Shown here: positions 43,108 to 52,515 of the stretch, piece by piece
Numbering within the stretch: position 1 is the first letter of the stretch
Layout of the letters: each line of letters starts with the position of its first letter
Origin: JAAFIP01 sp963775085
GTDB taxonomy: Bacteria > Pseudomonadota > Gammaproteobacteria > Burkholderiales > Burkholderiaceae_C
Assembly (NCBI GenBank): GCA_963775085.1
Contig: CAVZHO010000006.1
Coordinates: 186,001 to 250,000, forward strand
DNA length: 64,000 nt
Reading direction: 5' to 3'
The notes under the pieces: model-generated
What the model was told of the DNA's origin: nothing
Database searches by the model: none
What the model saw: only the letters and a program-made list of their open reading frames with translations
Position numbers and translations under genes: made by a program

Positions 43108-43755
43108 TCAGGGTGCCAGGCGCTCGCGCAGCCAGGTCCCATCAGCACCCAGCGTGTAACGCAATCGGTCATGCAAGCGGCTGGTGCGCCCCTGCCAAAA
43201 CTGCCAGGTGTCCGGCACCAGCCGGTAGCCGCCCCAGTGCGGTGGGCGCGGTGGGCGCAGCAAAAACTGTGCGCTGTACCTGGCAGCATTGGCCAGCAAT
43301 ACCGTCCGGCCCGAAATCACCTGCGACTGCGGCGAGGCCCAGGCACCGATGCGGCTGTCCAGCGGTCGGCTGTGAAAATAGTCATCGCTTTCCTGGGGCG
43401 AGACTTTCTCTACCAGCCCTTCGATGCGCACCACGCGCTCCAGCTCCACCCAGTGAAACTGTAGCGCCGCATACGGGTTGCCCGCCAGCTCCTGACCTTT
43501 GCGGCTGTCGTAATTGGTGTACCAGACGATGCCGCGCGCGTCGAAGCCCTTGATCAGCACTATGCGCGTTGAGGGGCGCAAGTTGCTACCCACGGTGGCT
43601 AGCGTCATGGCATTGGGCTCTGGCACTTGGGCGGCAATGGCTTCATTGAGCCATAGGCCAAATTGATCCAACGGATCGGTCGGGGCCGTGTTCTCTACCA
43701 ACTCGCCGCGTTTGTAGCTTTTGCGAAGGTTGGCTATGGGCAGTGTGTCATGCAT
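43108..43755 (-). CDS. pdxH: Pyridoxamine 5'-phosphate oxidase
   Basis: 215 residues with the split-barrel flavin fold. Family marks are STRIVLIKGFDARGIVWYTN (FMN/PLP contacts), PLDSRIGAWASPQSQ and the C-terminal W-x-GRTSRLHDR-x-RY. It oxidises pyridoxamine- or pyridoxine-phosphate to pyridoxal phosphate. Convergent with algR, six bases apart. Confidence 0.95.
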   Translation of the reverse strand: MHDTLPIANLRKSYKRGELVENTAPTDPLDQFGLWLNEAIAAQVPEPNAMTLATVGSNLRPSTRIVLIKGFDARGIVWYTNYDSRKGQELAGNPYAALQFHWVELERVVRIEGLVEKVSPQESDDYFHSRPLDSRIGAWASPQSQVISGRTVLLANAARYSAQFLLRPPRPPHWGGYRLVPDTWQFWQGRTSRLHDRLRYTLGADGTWLRERLAP

Positions 43756-43856
43756 GGGACTACAAGTGTAAACCCTAGCAAAAGCCCCTATGGTTGACCG
43801 AGACTGAAGGCTTACACTGATGCGTCCATAACATCCCTTCTGCGACCGGAGACGAC

Positions 43857-44321
43857 ATGACCAGTTTCACCCTCAACGGCAAAGCCGTGACCACCAGCGC
43901 CCCCACCGACAAACCCCTGCTATGGGTGCTGCGCGAAGACTTCAACTTGACGGGCACCAAATACGGCTGCGGCATTGCCCAGTGCGGTGCCTGCACGGTG
44001 CATTTAAATGGCACGCCCACCCGCGCCTGCGTGCTGCCCCTTGCAGCGGTAGCAGGTGCGCAGGTGACCACGGTGGAAGCCATTTCTCAAACCCAGGAAG
44101 GGAAAGCCTTGCAGGCCGCGTGGATTGCCGAGCAGGCACCCCAGTGCGGCTATTGCCAGTCGGGCCAGATCATGGCGGCGGTGGGTGTGTTGAAAGAGGC
44201 GCGCGGCCCACTGTCGCGTGAGCAGGTATTGGAGCGCATGAGCGGCAACGTGTGCCGCTGCGCGACCTATAACCAGATTGCCGCCTCTGTGGTGCGCGCA
44301 CAAAAAGCCCTGGCCGTATAG
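43857..44321 (+). CDS. iorA: [2Fe-2S] subunit of a molybdenum hydroxylase (IorA-like)
   Basis: 154 residues with two [2Fe-2S] clusters. The plant-type set is Cys38, Cys43, Cys46, Cys58 (YGCGIAQCGAC); the second set is Cys97, Cys100, Cys133, Cys135 (CGYC, CRC). It passes electrons from the molybdenum subunit encoded next door, 11 bases downstream. No FAD subunit gene is present, as in the isoquinoline 1-oxidoreductase group, so electrons probably leave to a cytochrome or another carrier. Confidence 0.88.
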   Translation: MTSFTLNGKAVTTSAPTDKPLLWVLREDFNLTGTKYGCGIAQCGACTVHLNGTPTRACVLPLAAVAGAQVTTVEAISQTQEGKALQAAWIAEQAPQCGYCQSGQIMAAVGVLKEARGPLSREQVLERMSGNVCRCATYNQIAASVVRAQKALAV

Positions 44322-44332
44322 GAGCGCACAGC

Positions 44333-46501
44333 ATGAATAACAACCTATCTTCCCTTCCATCTATCTCCCGCCGCAGCTTTGTGGTGGGCACCGGCAGCGC
44401 CGCCATTGGCGTGAGTTTTGGTGCTTTGGCACCCACGGCGGCTACTGCCCAGGCAGGCGCGTTCTCGCCCGTGGCCTGGGTCAGCATCGCGGCGGACAAC
44501 ACCGCCACCATTTACTCCGCCGCCGCTGAAATGGGCCAGGGCACCATGACCGCGCTGCCCATGGTGCTGGCCGAGAACATGGAACTGGACTGGAACCGCG
44601 TCAAGGTGGTGCAGGCTCCGCCCGACCCTAAACGTTTTGGCAACCCCAAGTTTGGCGGCGGTATGCTCACCGGGGCTTCGCGCACGGTGCAGGGCTACTA
44701 CCAGCCGCTGCGCCTGGCGGGCTTGCAAGCCAAGCTGGTGATGATCGACGCGGCTGCCAAGGTCTGGGGCGTTCCGGCTGACCAGATCACCGCAGAGAAT
44801 AGCCTCTTGGCCCACCGCGCCAGCAACCGCAGCATGACCTACGGCGACGTGGCCAAGGTGGCGCAAGCGCCCGCCGAGCTGCCCAAGGTGGATGCCGCCA
44901 TGCTCAAACCCATGTCCCAGTTCAAACTGGTGGGCAAGGATGTGCCGCGCGTGGACGTAGCTGCCAAAACCAATGGCAGTGCCATCTATGGGCTGGACGT
45001 GCGCCTGCCCGGCATGCAGTACGCGGCCGTCATGGCCGCGCCCGTGCAGGGGGAAAAGCCTGAAAAGATTGACGACGCAGCCGCCAAAGCGGTGGCTGGT
45101 GTCAAGGCCGTGGTGCCTCTGCCAAGTGGCGTGGCCGTGGTGGCTGACTCGTTCTTTACCGCGCGCAAAGCGCGTGATCTGCTCAAGGTGGAGTGGAGCA
45201 AAACCGCCAAGGCGCGCAGCTACAACTCTGACACGGCCATCAAGGAATTCACCGCCCGTGCGGAGAATCTGACCGATGCGGGCGTGACCTTCCATAGCCA
45301 TGGCGATGCGGCCAAAGAGATTGCTGCGGGCGCGCGGGTGTTCAAAGCTTCCTACACCAGCGAGCATGTCGCCCAGTTCACGCTGGAGCCGATGAACTGC
45401 ACGGCCAAGGTCGATGGCGACAAGATTGAGCTGTGGGTGCCCTCGCAAACCATTGGTTTTGTGGTGGGTGGCGTGGCGGCGGTGGGCGGCTTCAAACCCG
45501 AGAACATCAAGGTCAACATCACCCTGCTGGGCGGTGGCTATGGCCGCCGCGTAGAGGCCGAATACGCCGTAGAAGCAGCGTTGATCGCCAAGGCCGTGCC
45601 CGGCGTGCCGGTGCAAATGATCTGGAGCCGCGAAGACGACATGCAGCGCTCCAAGCCACGGCCCCTCACAGCGCAGCATTTGATTGCTGCCGTGGATGCC
45701 CAAGGCAAGCTGGTGGGCTTGCAACACCGCGTGACCTCTGAGGGCATCTACGCGCGCGTGTTGCCAGGGCCATTCAAGGCGGGTGGCAACAAAGACGCGC
45801 CGGTCATGGAAGGCTCTGAGGGTGTGTACGACATCCCCGGTCATTTGGTGCAGCAGTGCCTGGAAGATCGCGGTATTGCGTGCAGCTTCTGGCGCGGTGT
45901 GGGGCCGGGCTATTTGAAGTTCTCGATTGAAACCCTGCTGGACGAGGTGGCGGTGGCCACCAACCAGGACCCTTTGCAAATGCGCTTGAACCTCACGCAA
46001 AAATCACCGCGTGCGCAAGCCGTGCTGCGCGAGGCGGCGCAAATGGCGCAGTGGTCGCGTGCCCGCACGGGTGGCCGCGCCCTGGGCCTGGCCTTCTCGG
46101 ACACCTGGAACAGCTTTATCGCCATGGTGGCCGAGGTGTCCCTGGTGCAAGGCCGCCCGGTGGTGCATACCATCTGGGCCGCAGTGGACTGCGGCCATGC
46201 GCTCACCCCGCGCAATATCCAGACGCAAATCGAAGGCAGCGCCATTTTTGGCCTGTCCGCCGCGCTGGGTGAAAAACTCAGCTACAAGGCCGGTGAGGCG
46301 CAGGAGAAAAACCTGGGGGCCTACAACCTGCTGCGCGCTGGGCAAACCCCCGAGGTGGTCGTCAAAGTCATGCCCACGGATAACCCGCCCGGCGGCATCG
46401 GTGAGGCCGGTTTGCCGCCCATTGCCCCCGCAGTGGCCAATGCCATTGCCAAGCTGTCGGGCAAGCGCATTCGCAGCCTGCCGTTTCCGCAAACGGTGTA
46501 A
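44333..46501 (+). CDS. iorB: Molybdopterin subunit of a molybdenum hydroxylase (IorB-like)
   Basis: 722 residues. It begins with a twin-arginine signal (SRRSFVVGTGSAAIG), so the complex is exported folded. Molybdenum-binding segments include EMGQGTMTALPM, GGGYGRRVEAEYAVEAALIA and GGIGEAGLPPIAPAVANAI, the last with the catalytic Glu. The isoquinoline oxidoreductase and aldehyde dehydrogenase branches look alike, so the substrate is open. It pairs with iorA, and xdhC and a mobA-like gene follow for cofactor maturation. Confidence 0.88.
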   Translation: MNNNLSSLPSISRRSFVVGTGSAAIGVSFGALAPTAATAQAGAFSPVAWVSIAADNTATIYSAAAEMGQGTMTALPMVLAENMELDWNRVKVVQAPPDPKRFGNPKFGGGMLTGASRTVQGYYQPLRLAGLQAKLVMIDAAAKVWGVPADQITAENSLLAHRASNRSMTYGDVAKVAQAPAELPKVDAAMLKPMSQFKLVGKDVPRVDVAAKTNGSAIYGLDVRLPGMQYAAVMAAPVQGEKPEKIDDAAAKAVAGVKAVVPLPSGVAVVADSFFTARKARDLLKVEWSKTAKARSYNSDTAIKEFTARAENLTDAGVTFHSHGDAAKEIAAGARVFKASYTSEHVAQFTLEPMNCTAKVDGDKIELWVPSQTIGFVVGGVAAVGGFKPENIKVNITLLGGGYGRRVEAEYAVEAALIAKAVPGVPVQMIWSREDDMQRSKPRPLTAQHLIAAVDAQGKLVGLQHRVTSEGIYARVLPGPFKAGGNKDAPVMEGSEGVYDIPGHLVQQCLEDRGIACSFWRGVGPGYLKFSIETLLDEVAVATNQDPLQMRLNLTQKSPRAQAVLREAAQMAQWSRARTGGRALGLAFSDTWNSFIAMVAEVSLVQGRPVVHTIWAAVDCGHALTPRNIQTQIEGSAIFGLSAALGEKLSYKAGEAQEKNLGAYNLLRAGQTPEVVVKVMPTDNPPGGIGEAGLPPIAPAVANAIAKLSGKRIRSLPFPQTV

Positions 46502-46533
46502 ATTAGTGGCCTAGCTTCACAAGAGATAGCACG

Positions 46534-47532
46534 ATGGAAAGCCTGGATCTGCGCGTATTGCAAGATGCCCTGAGCTGGAAACGCTCGGGGCATGCCTGCA
46601 CCCTTGTCACCGTGGTGGAGACTTGGGGCAGCGCTCCACGCCCACCCGGCGCGCTGCTGGCCGTGCGCGATGACGGCGTGGTCAGCGGCTCGGTCTCGGG
46701 TGGCTGTGTGGAGGACGATTTGATTGCCCGCATCAAGCGCGGCGACCATATCTCGGATGGCAGTAACGACAAACCGTCCATGATTGCCTACGGCGTGACC
46801 AAGGCCGAGGCCGCGCGTTTTGGCATTCCCTGCGGCGGCAGCCTGCGCCTGGTGCAAGAGCCATTGCTGGAGACTGCCTGGGTGCAAGAGCTGCTGGAGC
46901 GCACCAGCGCGCACGAGCTGGTGGCGCGCACCCTGACGCTGGCCAGCGGCACTGTGCGCCTGAGCGCCGCCCAGCGCGGCGACACCTTTGCCTTTGACGG
47001 CCTGACCCTCAAAACCACCTTCGGCCCCAAATGGCGTTTGCTGCTCATCGGTGCCGGTCAACTGAGCCAAGCCGTAGCGCAAATGGCCAGCATGCTCGAC
47101 TTTGAAGTACTGGTGTGTGACCCGCGTGAAGAATACGCCGCTACCCTGCAGATGGACGGCGTGACCCGCGTATTAGGCATGCCCGATGACGTGGTGCGCG
47201 AGTTGAAAGCCGACGCGCATACCGCCATCGTCGCCCTCACGCACGACCCGAAGCTGGACGACATGGCGCTGATGGAGGCGCTACGCTCAGACGCGTTTTA
47301 TGTCGGAGCGCTGGGCTCCCAGCGCAATACCGAAACGCGCAAAGCCCGTTTAAAGGAGCATTTTGAATTGCAGGATGCCGAGCTGGCCCGTCTGCATGGC
47401 CCGGTAGGCCTGCGCATCGGTGCCAAAACCCCGGCTGAGATCGCGGTGTCGGTCATCGCGCAAATCGTGCAAGTAAAAAACGCCGTGCACGTCGGCGCAG
47501 ATATGCCCCAAGGCTGCGAGTTGCCCGCTTAA
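46534..47532 (+). CDS. xdhC: XdhC-family molybdenum cofactor insertion protein
   Basis: 332 residues. The N-terminal XdhC/CoxI domain has TVVETWGSAPRPPGALLAV and SGSVSGGCVEDDL; the C-terminal Rossmann domain has LLIGAGQLSQAVAQMA and YVGALGSQRNTETRK. Members bind sulfurated molybdenum cofactor and load it into the hydroxylase. It lies 32 bases after iorB on the same strand. Confidence 0.9.
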   Translation: MESLDLRVLQDALSWKRSGHACTLVTVVETWGSAPRPPGALLAVRDDGVVSGSVSGGCVEDDLIARIKRGDHISDGSNDKPSMIAYGVTKAEAARFGIPCGGSLRLVQEPLLETAWVQELLERTSAHELVARTLTLASGTVRLSAAQRGDTFAFDGLTLKTTFGPKWRLLLIGAGQLSQAVAQMASMLDFEVLVCDPREEYAATLQMDGVTRVLGMPDDVVRELKADAHTAIVALTHDPKLDDMALMEALRSDAFYVGALGSQRNTETRKARLKEHFELQDAELARLHGPVGLRIGAKTPAEIAVSVIAQIVQVKNAVHVGADMPQGCELPA

Positions 47533-47559
47533 GCGCTCTGCGGTAGTGACCTCTCCGTA

Positions 47560-48102
47560 GTGACAACTTCCGCAACCCACCCAACGGTCATCGTACTGGC
47601 CTCTGGCCGGGGCGAGCGCTTTATTGCATCCGGCGGCAAAGTACACAAACTGCAAGCCCTTTTGGGTGGCAAAAAAATCATCGACTGGACGCTAGATGCC
47701 GTACGCGCGAGCGGCCTGCCATTTCACATAGAGGACGCAGGCCATCCAGGCATGGGCGACAGCATCGCCGCAGCCGTGCGCGCCACGCCAGATGCCCACG
47801 GGTGGTTGATCTTGCCCGCAGATTTGCCGTTGATCCAGAGCACTACTTTGCTTGCCGTTGCACAGGCTTTGCAGCAGTCATCCTTGGTCTACCCTGTGCT
47901 TCAAGGTCAACGCGGTCATCCCGTAGGTTTTGGCCGTGCGTGCGCTGCGCAACTGATGAATTTACAAGGAAATAAGGGTGCAGCCCAATTATTTAGGGCG
48001 CAAGCAGCTACTGAAATAATAGTAACTGATGTGGGCTGTGTGACGGATATTGATACGCTGCACGACCTTGAGAAGGCGCAAACGTTGTTGGCTAGCGCCT
48101 GA
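47560..48102 (+). CDS. MobA/MocA-like molybdenum cofactor nucleotidyltransferase
   Basis: 180 residues from a GTG start. The GT-A nucleotide-binding loop reads VIVLASGRGERF, with the Lys of KVHKLQALLGG; the metal site is LPADLPLI and the product loop is GQRGHPVGF. It adds CMP or GMP to molybdopterin; CMP (MocA type) would suit the hydroxylase encoded just upstream. Near the C terminus an antisense-oriented hairpin repeat half (47991-48028) encodes FRAQAATEIIV. Confidence 0.83.
   Translation: MTTSATHPTVIVLASGRGERFIASGGKVHKLQALLGGKKIIDWTLDAVRASGLPFHIEDAGHPGMGDSIAAAVRATPDAHGWLILPADLPLIQSTTLLAVAQALQQSSLVYPVLQGQRGHPVGFGRACAAQLMNLQGNKGAAQLFRAQAATEIIVTDVGCVTDIDTLHDLEKAQTLLASA
47991..48028 (-). repeat. 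Intragenic half hairpin repeat in the mobA-like gene
   Basis: Minus strand: ATCAGTTACTATTATTTCAG, TAGCTGCTTGCGCCC. It matches the left part of the element. The gene reads the other strand and gains AQAATE. Confidence 0.65.
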
Positions 48103-48430
48103 CGCCAGTCCTGTGCACGCTCTGGCACTTGGTGTGGACGGGCTCCGCGGCTGTCCCCCGGCCTGCGGCCTGCTCCCGTACAAGACTTACCTCGTCACTT
48201 TGGAGAGTAACCACGTAATCAGGTTACAGTTCATCGCCCCCCCAAAAAGCACAACAAAGACAGCCAAAAGCCGCCACAAAACCAAGAAAACCAGCCCACA
48301 AGCCCCATCCAGAGCCAATTTGCTGTTCACGAAGGGCATTTTCGCTAAGATAAGCCACTTATCGGGGACAATCAAAGGCTCACTGGGCGTTCTGACCCAG
48401 CTAGATCTGTTTTTGGAAAATTGAATCGCT
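48103..48430. other. Intergenic region before ettA
   Basis: 328 bases without a supported gene. Near 48140-48178, GGCTCCGCGGCTGTCCCCCG resembles one arm of the palindrome at 5681-5739, followed by an imperfect GGCCTGCGGCC hairpin. The stretch 48240-48340 is A/C-rich and code-free on the plus strand. The ettA promoter should lie in the last 80 bases; no clear hexamers were found. Confidence 0.4.
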
Positions 48431-50092
48431 ATGGCGCAATACGTATTTACGATGAACCGGGTGGGCAAAATTGTGCCGCCCAAACGGCATATTTTGAAAG
48501 ACATCAGCCTTTCGTTCTTCCCCGGGGCCAAAATTGGTGTGCTGGGTACCAATGGCTCGGGCAAGTCCACCCTGCTCAAGATCATGGCCGGGCTGGACAC
48601 CGAGATTGAAGGCGAAGCCACGCCGATGCCGGGGCTGAACATTGGCTACCTGCCGCAGGAGCCGAAGCTTGACCCTGAGCAGACCGTACGCCAGGCCGTT
48701 GAGGGCGGCATGGGCGCGGCGATTGCCGCCAAAGCGCGGCTGGAAGAGGTGTACATCGAATACGGCGCAGAGGATGCCGACTTTGACAAACTCGCCGCCG
48801 AGCAGGCCCAGCTGGAGGCCATCATTGGCGCGGCTGGTGACGACGATGGCCGCGCGCTGGACATTGCAGCCGACGCGCTGCGACTGCCCGAGTGGGACGC
48901 GATGATCAAGCACCTGTCGGGTGGCGAGAAGCGCCGCGTCGCACTGTGCCGCCTGCTACTCAGCAAGCCCGACATGCTGCTGCTGGACGAGCCTACCAAC
49001 CACTTGGACGCAGAATCGGTGGACTGGCTAGAGCAATTTCTGCTGCGCTTTTCTGGCACGGTGGTGGCCATCACCCACGACCGCTACTTTCTGGACAACG
49101 CCGCCGAGTGGATTTTGGAACTCGACCGGGGCTCGGGCATTCCGTACAAAGGCAACTACAGCGACTGGCTAGCCCAGAAGACCGACCGCCTGGAGAAGGA
49201 ACAAAAAGGCGAAGAAGCGCGTGCCAAGGCGCTGAAAAAAGAGATGGAGTGGATTCGCCAGAACCCCAAGGGCCGCCAAGCCAAGAGCAAGGCACGTATT
49301 GCCCGCTTTGAAGACCTGGCCAGCTACGAGCACCAGCAGCGCAACGAGACGCAGGAAATTTTCATCCCCGTGGGCGAGCGCCTGGGTGCCAGTGTGATTG
49401 AATTCAAGGGCGTGAGCAAGGCCTTTGGCGACCGGTTGCTGATCGACAACCTGAGCTTCACCGTGCCAGCGGGCGCGATTGTCGGCATCATCGGCCCCAA
49501 CGGTGCAGGCAAGTCCACGCTGTTTCGCATGATCAGCGGCGCCGAGAAGCCCGACAGCGGCGAGGTCAACATTGGCTCCACCGTCAAGATGGCCTTTGTT
49601 GAGCAGTCGCGCGAAAACCTCACTGGCGACAAAACCGTATGGGAAGAAATTTCCGGTGGTCTGGACATGCTGCAAATCGGCAAATTCACGGTGGCCAGCC
49701 GCGCCTACTGCGGACGCTTTAACTTCAACGGTGGTGACCAGCAAAAGCGCGTCGGCACCCTGTCAGGCGGCGAGCGCGGGCGCTTGCATCTGGCCAAAAC
49801 CTTGATCTCTGGCGGTAACGTACTGATGCTGGACGAGCCATCCAACGACCTGGACGTGGAAACCCTGCGTGCGCTGGAAGACGCGCTGCTCGAATTTCCC
49901 GGCTCCATCATGGTCATCAGCCACGACCGCTGGTTCCTGGACCGCATCGCCACCCACATCCTGGCCTGCGAAGGCAACAGCCAGTGGACCTTTTTTGACG
50001 GCAACTACCAGGAGTACGAAGCCGACAAGAAGAAGCGCCTGGGCGAAGAGGGTGCCAAGCCCAAACGCATGCGCTATAAGGCGCTGGCCTAG
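48431..50092 (+). CDS. ettA: Energy-dependent translational throttle EttA
   Basis: 553 residues, an ABC-F protein with two ATPase domains and no membrane part. First domain: Walker A GTNGSGKST, signature LSGGEKRRVALCRLL. Second: GPNGAGKST and LSGGERGRLHLAKTL. The interdomain linker (EWIRQNPKGRQAKSKARIAR) is the P-site tRNA-contacting motif. The N terminus MAQYVFTMNRVGKIVPPKR is typical of EttA. It gates the 70S ribosome according to ATP/ADP levels. Confidence 0.95.
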   Translation: MAQYVFTMNRVGKIVPPKRHILKDISLSFFPGAKIGVLGTNGSGKSTLLKIMAGLDTEIEGEATPMPGLNIGYLPQEPKLDPEQTVRQAVEGGMGAAIAAKARLEEVYIEYGAEDADFDKLAAEQAQLEAIIGAAGDDDGRALDIAADALRLPEWDAMIKHLSGGEKRRVALCRLLLSKPDMLLLDEPTNHLDAESVDWLEQFLLRFSGTVVAITHDRYFLDNAAEWILELDRGSGIPYKGNYSDWLAQKTDRLEKEQKGEEARAKALKKEMEWIRQNPKGRQAKSKARIARFEDLASYEHQQRNETQEIFIPVGERLGASVIEFKGVSKAFGDRLLIDNLSFTVPAGAIVGIIGPNGAGKSTLFRMISGAEKPDSGEVNIGSTVKMAFVEQSRENLTGDKTVWEEISGGLDMLQIGKFTVASRAYCGRFNFNGGDQQKRVGTLSGGERGRLHLAKTLISGGNVLMLDEPSNDLDVETLRALEDALLEFPGSIMVISHDRWFLDRIATHILACEGNSQWTFFDGNYQEYEADKKKRLGEEGAKPKRMRYKALA

Positions 50093-50126
50093 GGTACGTT
50101 GGAAAAATGCTCAATAATCGCTAGAC

Positions 50127-52496
50127 ATGGCACAGGCATTCAATAACAAGCTGGGAGTATCTGACGATCCCGTCGCGGTACGTGTGTCTCTGCGTGATTG
50201 TCTGGAAGCAGCCTTGGACCAGTCCGATGGTTTGATGGACAGGGTGCTGGACGGGCTGGTGGGGCGGGGCGACAAAGCCTTTGGAATGCATGTCAAGCCT
50301 AGCTTTCCGCCGCCAGTGCAGGCGGTGGCAGAAATCCTGTCGGCCAACCGCAACCAGCTCAAACGCAGCTTTATGCAGTGTTTGCGCACCAGCGTCTATC
50401 AAGGCGCAGGCATGACGGCACCATCTGCCCAATTGATGCGGTTTGAAGACCTCAAGCTGTTTGAAGACGGTGATTTGGATGAGAGTATTGAGGTTGCCCG
50501 AGCCTTGCAGGAGATCAGTCAGGTCACCGACGATGCGTTACCCACGCTGAATGCCCTGATGAGTTCAATGCTGGGTTGGATAACCGTACAGCCCGATATC
50601 AACCCATTGCGCCCGGACATGTATGCACGTGCACTGCGTGAAGCGATTGCCGAGCAGGTGGGTGATGTCGATATTCGGACTGCCATTTTGTCACCTACGG
50701 CCGGCCGTCTGGGTATTGTGCTGCGCAAGCTGTATACCGAGATCAATGCCTGGCTTAAATCTGCCGGTATTGAAGAAGCCAGTGCCGTAGCACCTAGTCA
50801 TGTGTTGCAAAGCAATGTGGCCAAAACCACGACAGTCGGCAGCTCCGTAGCCCGTACCCTGCTAACACTCGATCGCCTGCGCAAATTGCTCGCAGGCGAG
50901 CTGGAGGGTGAGGCGGTGCGCCGCCCACAAGATTTTTTGCATACCGTGCCCGCCTCCTTGGTAGCCTTGCAAGACATGAACCAGGTGGAGGCGATGGTTC
51001 AGCGCCTGGAGACCAAAGCGCGCAAGGCAGATGAAAATCCGCAGGCCGATGCTGCCCGCAAAAAGGCAGCGGCTCGGCTGGCATTGGCTGACAATAAAAA
51101 CCTAGGCAAGCAGTTGGGTGAAGAGGTGGTTCGCCTGATGCTGGATAACCTGATCCAGGACGACCGTTTGCTGCCGCGTGTTCGCGACCACCTGCAAGCC
51201 TTAGAGCCTTTGCTGATGGATATTGCGCAGACAGATATCCGATTTTTCAGTGACAAGCAGCATACTGCCCGGCAGTTTTTGGACAAGATTATCAACCGCA
51301 GCCTGGCCTTTGCCAACGAGCGCGCGGCGGGCTATGAGGCGTTTGTCAAATCGTTGGATAAATGCATTTCAGACATTGAGAGAAAAGTGCAGCGTGGAGA
51401 GCCTGCAAACACGGCCTTAAGTGCTGTGATGCTCAAACTTGAAGCGGTGTGGCAGCGCGAGGATGCCATCGAACGCGCCCACCGCGAAGAAGCAGCGCTG
51501 GCCTTGCAACACGCCGAGCAGCGCAACATGCTGGCGCAGTATTTGGCCCAGGAGTTCCGCGCGAACGCGGAGGGTATTGAGGTGCCTTTCCCTGTGGTGG
51601 ATTTTGTGTGTGGCCCATGGGCGCAAGCGGTGGCTGAGTCGCAGCTAAGGTGCACGGATGGCAGCTCAGACCCACAGGGGTACCACGAGCTGGTATCCGA
51701 GTTGTACTGGAGCGTACAGCCGCGAGTGGCCAGGCGCAATCGCAATCGCTTGGTGCAGATGATTCCTGCCATGCTGAGCAAATTACGCCAGGGTTTGCAA
51801 CTGATTGAATTTCCTCCAGAGAAGATCTCGGATTTTTTCACTCAACTGATTGGCATGCATGAAGCTGCTCTTGAGGGCGGACGACCCAAAGCTACGGCGA
51901 TGGATGCTGGTGTTGAAGGGATTGAGTCGACTGGTGCAATGCCGGTGTCGCAGTCCGATCGCGCTGAGTTGGAGGCACTGTATGCTGCATCCAGGGATAC
52001 TACCAACGGGCAAGCTGTGGACTCGGTTCCCTCTGAACTCACTACGCAGACGCACACCGTCGAAGCCGATGAGAGTCCCGAAAGTGCCAGCACAGGCGTG
52101 TGGCTAGGAAAACAGGAGGCAGCGGACGCTGGTTTCCTTGAGGAAGCGGCGGTACAACCTGCTGAGAATACGACGCGGAATACGCAATCACCTACAACTG
52201 ACACCGGCGCAACAGTAGCAGCGCAGTCGATTCCTATCGGTTCCTGGGTGGAAATCTTCCGTTCGGATCAGTGGGTGCGTTGTAGACTTTCCTGGGCCAG
52301 CCCGCACCGCACACTCTACATGTTTGTAGAACACGGTGGAAAAATGCATTCCATGTCACAGCGCACAATCGACAAACTGCGCTCGCAAAACCTGATCCGT
52401 ATGGTCTCGGATGGCAAGTTGGTTGAGAAAGCACTTGATGCCGTCGCGCAAACCGCATTGCGCAACAGCCTGGATGCATCGAGAACTTCGGGTTGA
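50127..52496 (+). CDS. DUF1631-family protein
   Basis: 789 residues, largely helical and charged, with no signal or membrane segment. The long body (about 1-620) is the DUF1631 region. A variable acidic Ser/Thr/Glu-rich linker follows (about 625-700). The C-terminal stretch IPIGSWVEIFRSDQWVRCRL plus LYMFVEHGGKMHSMSQRT looks like a PilZ-type barrel, which might bind cyclic-di-GMP, but the usual RxxxR pattern is not evident. Function is unknown; such genes are common in beta- and gammaproteobacteria. 34 bases after ettA, possibly co-transcribed. Confidence 0.8.
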   Translation: MAQAFNNKLGVSDDPVAVRVSLRDCLEAALDQSDGLMDRVLDGLVGRGDKAFGMHVKPSFPPPVQAVAEILSANRNQLKRSFMQCLRTSVYQGAGMTAPSAQLMRFEDLKLFEDGDLDESIEVARALQEISQVTDDALPTLNALMSSMLGWITVQPDINPLRPDMYARALREAIAEQVGDVDIRTAILSPTAGRLGIVLRKLYTEINAWLKSAGIEEASAVAPSHVLQSNVAKTTTVGSSVARTLLTLDRLRKLLAGELEGEAVRRPQDFLHTVPASLVALQDMNQVEAMVQRLETKARKADENPQADAARKKAAARLALADNKNLGKQLGEEVVRLMLDNLIQDDRLLPRVRDHLQALEPLLMDIAQTDIRFFSDKQHTARQFLDKIINRSLAFANERAAGYEAFVKSLDKCISDIERKVQRGEPANTALSAVMLKLEAVWQREDAIERAHREEAALALQHAEQRNMLAQYLAQEFRANAEGIEVPFPVVDFVCGPWAQAVAESQLRCTDGSSDPQGYHELVSELYWSVQPRVARRNRNRLVQMIPAMLSKLRQGLQLIEFPPEKISDFFTQLIGMHEAALEGGRPKATAMDAGVEGIESTGAMPVSQSDRAELEALYAASRDTTNGQAVDSVPSELTTQTHTVEADESPESASTGVWLGKQEAADAGFLEEAAVQPAENTTRNTQSPTTDTGATVAAQSIPIGSWVEIFRSDQWVRCRLSWASPHRTLYMFVEHGGKMHSMSQRTIDKLRSQNLIRMVSDGKLVEKALDAVAQTALRNSLDASRTSG

Positions 52497-52515
52497 TGCT
52501 GCTCTGGGTGAGTGG

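Noticed and set aside
44345..46000. Long minus-strand frame of 551 codons opposite iorB
   Set aside because: The plus strand encodes a recognisable molybdenum hydroxylase with motifs and Tat signal. The opposite frame is His/Gly-rich antisense sequence typical of GC-rich genes.
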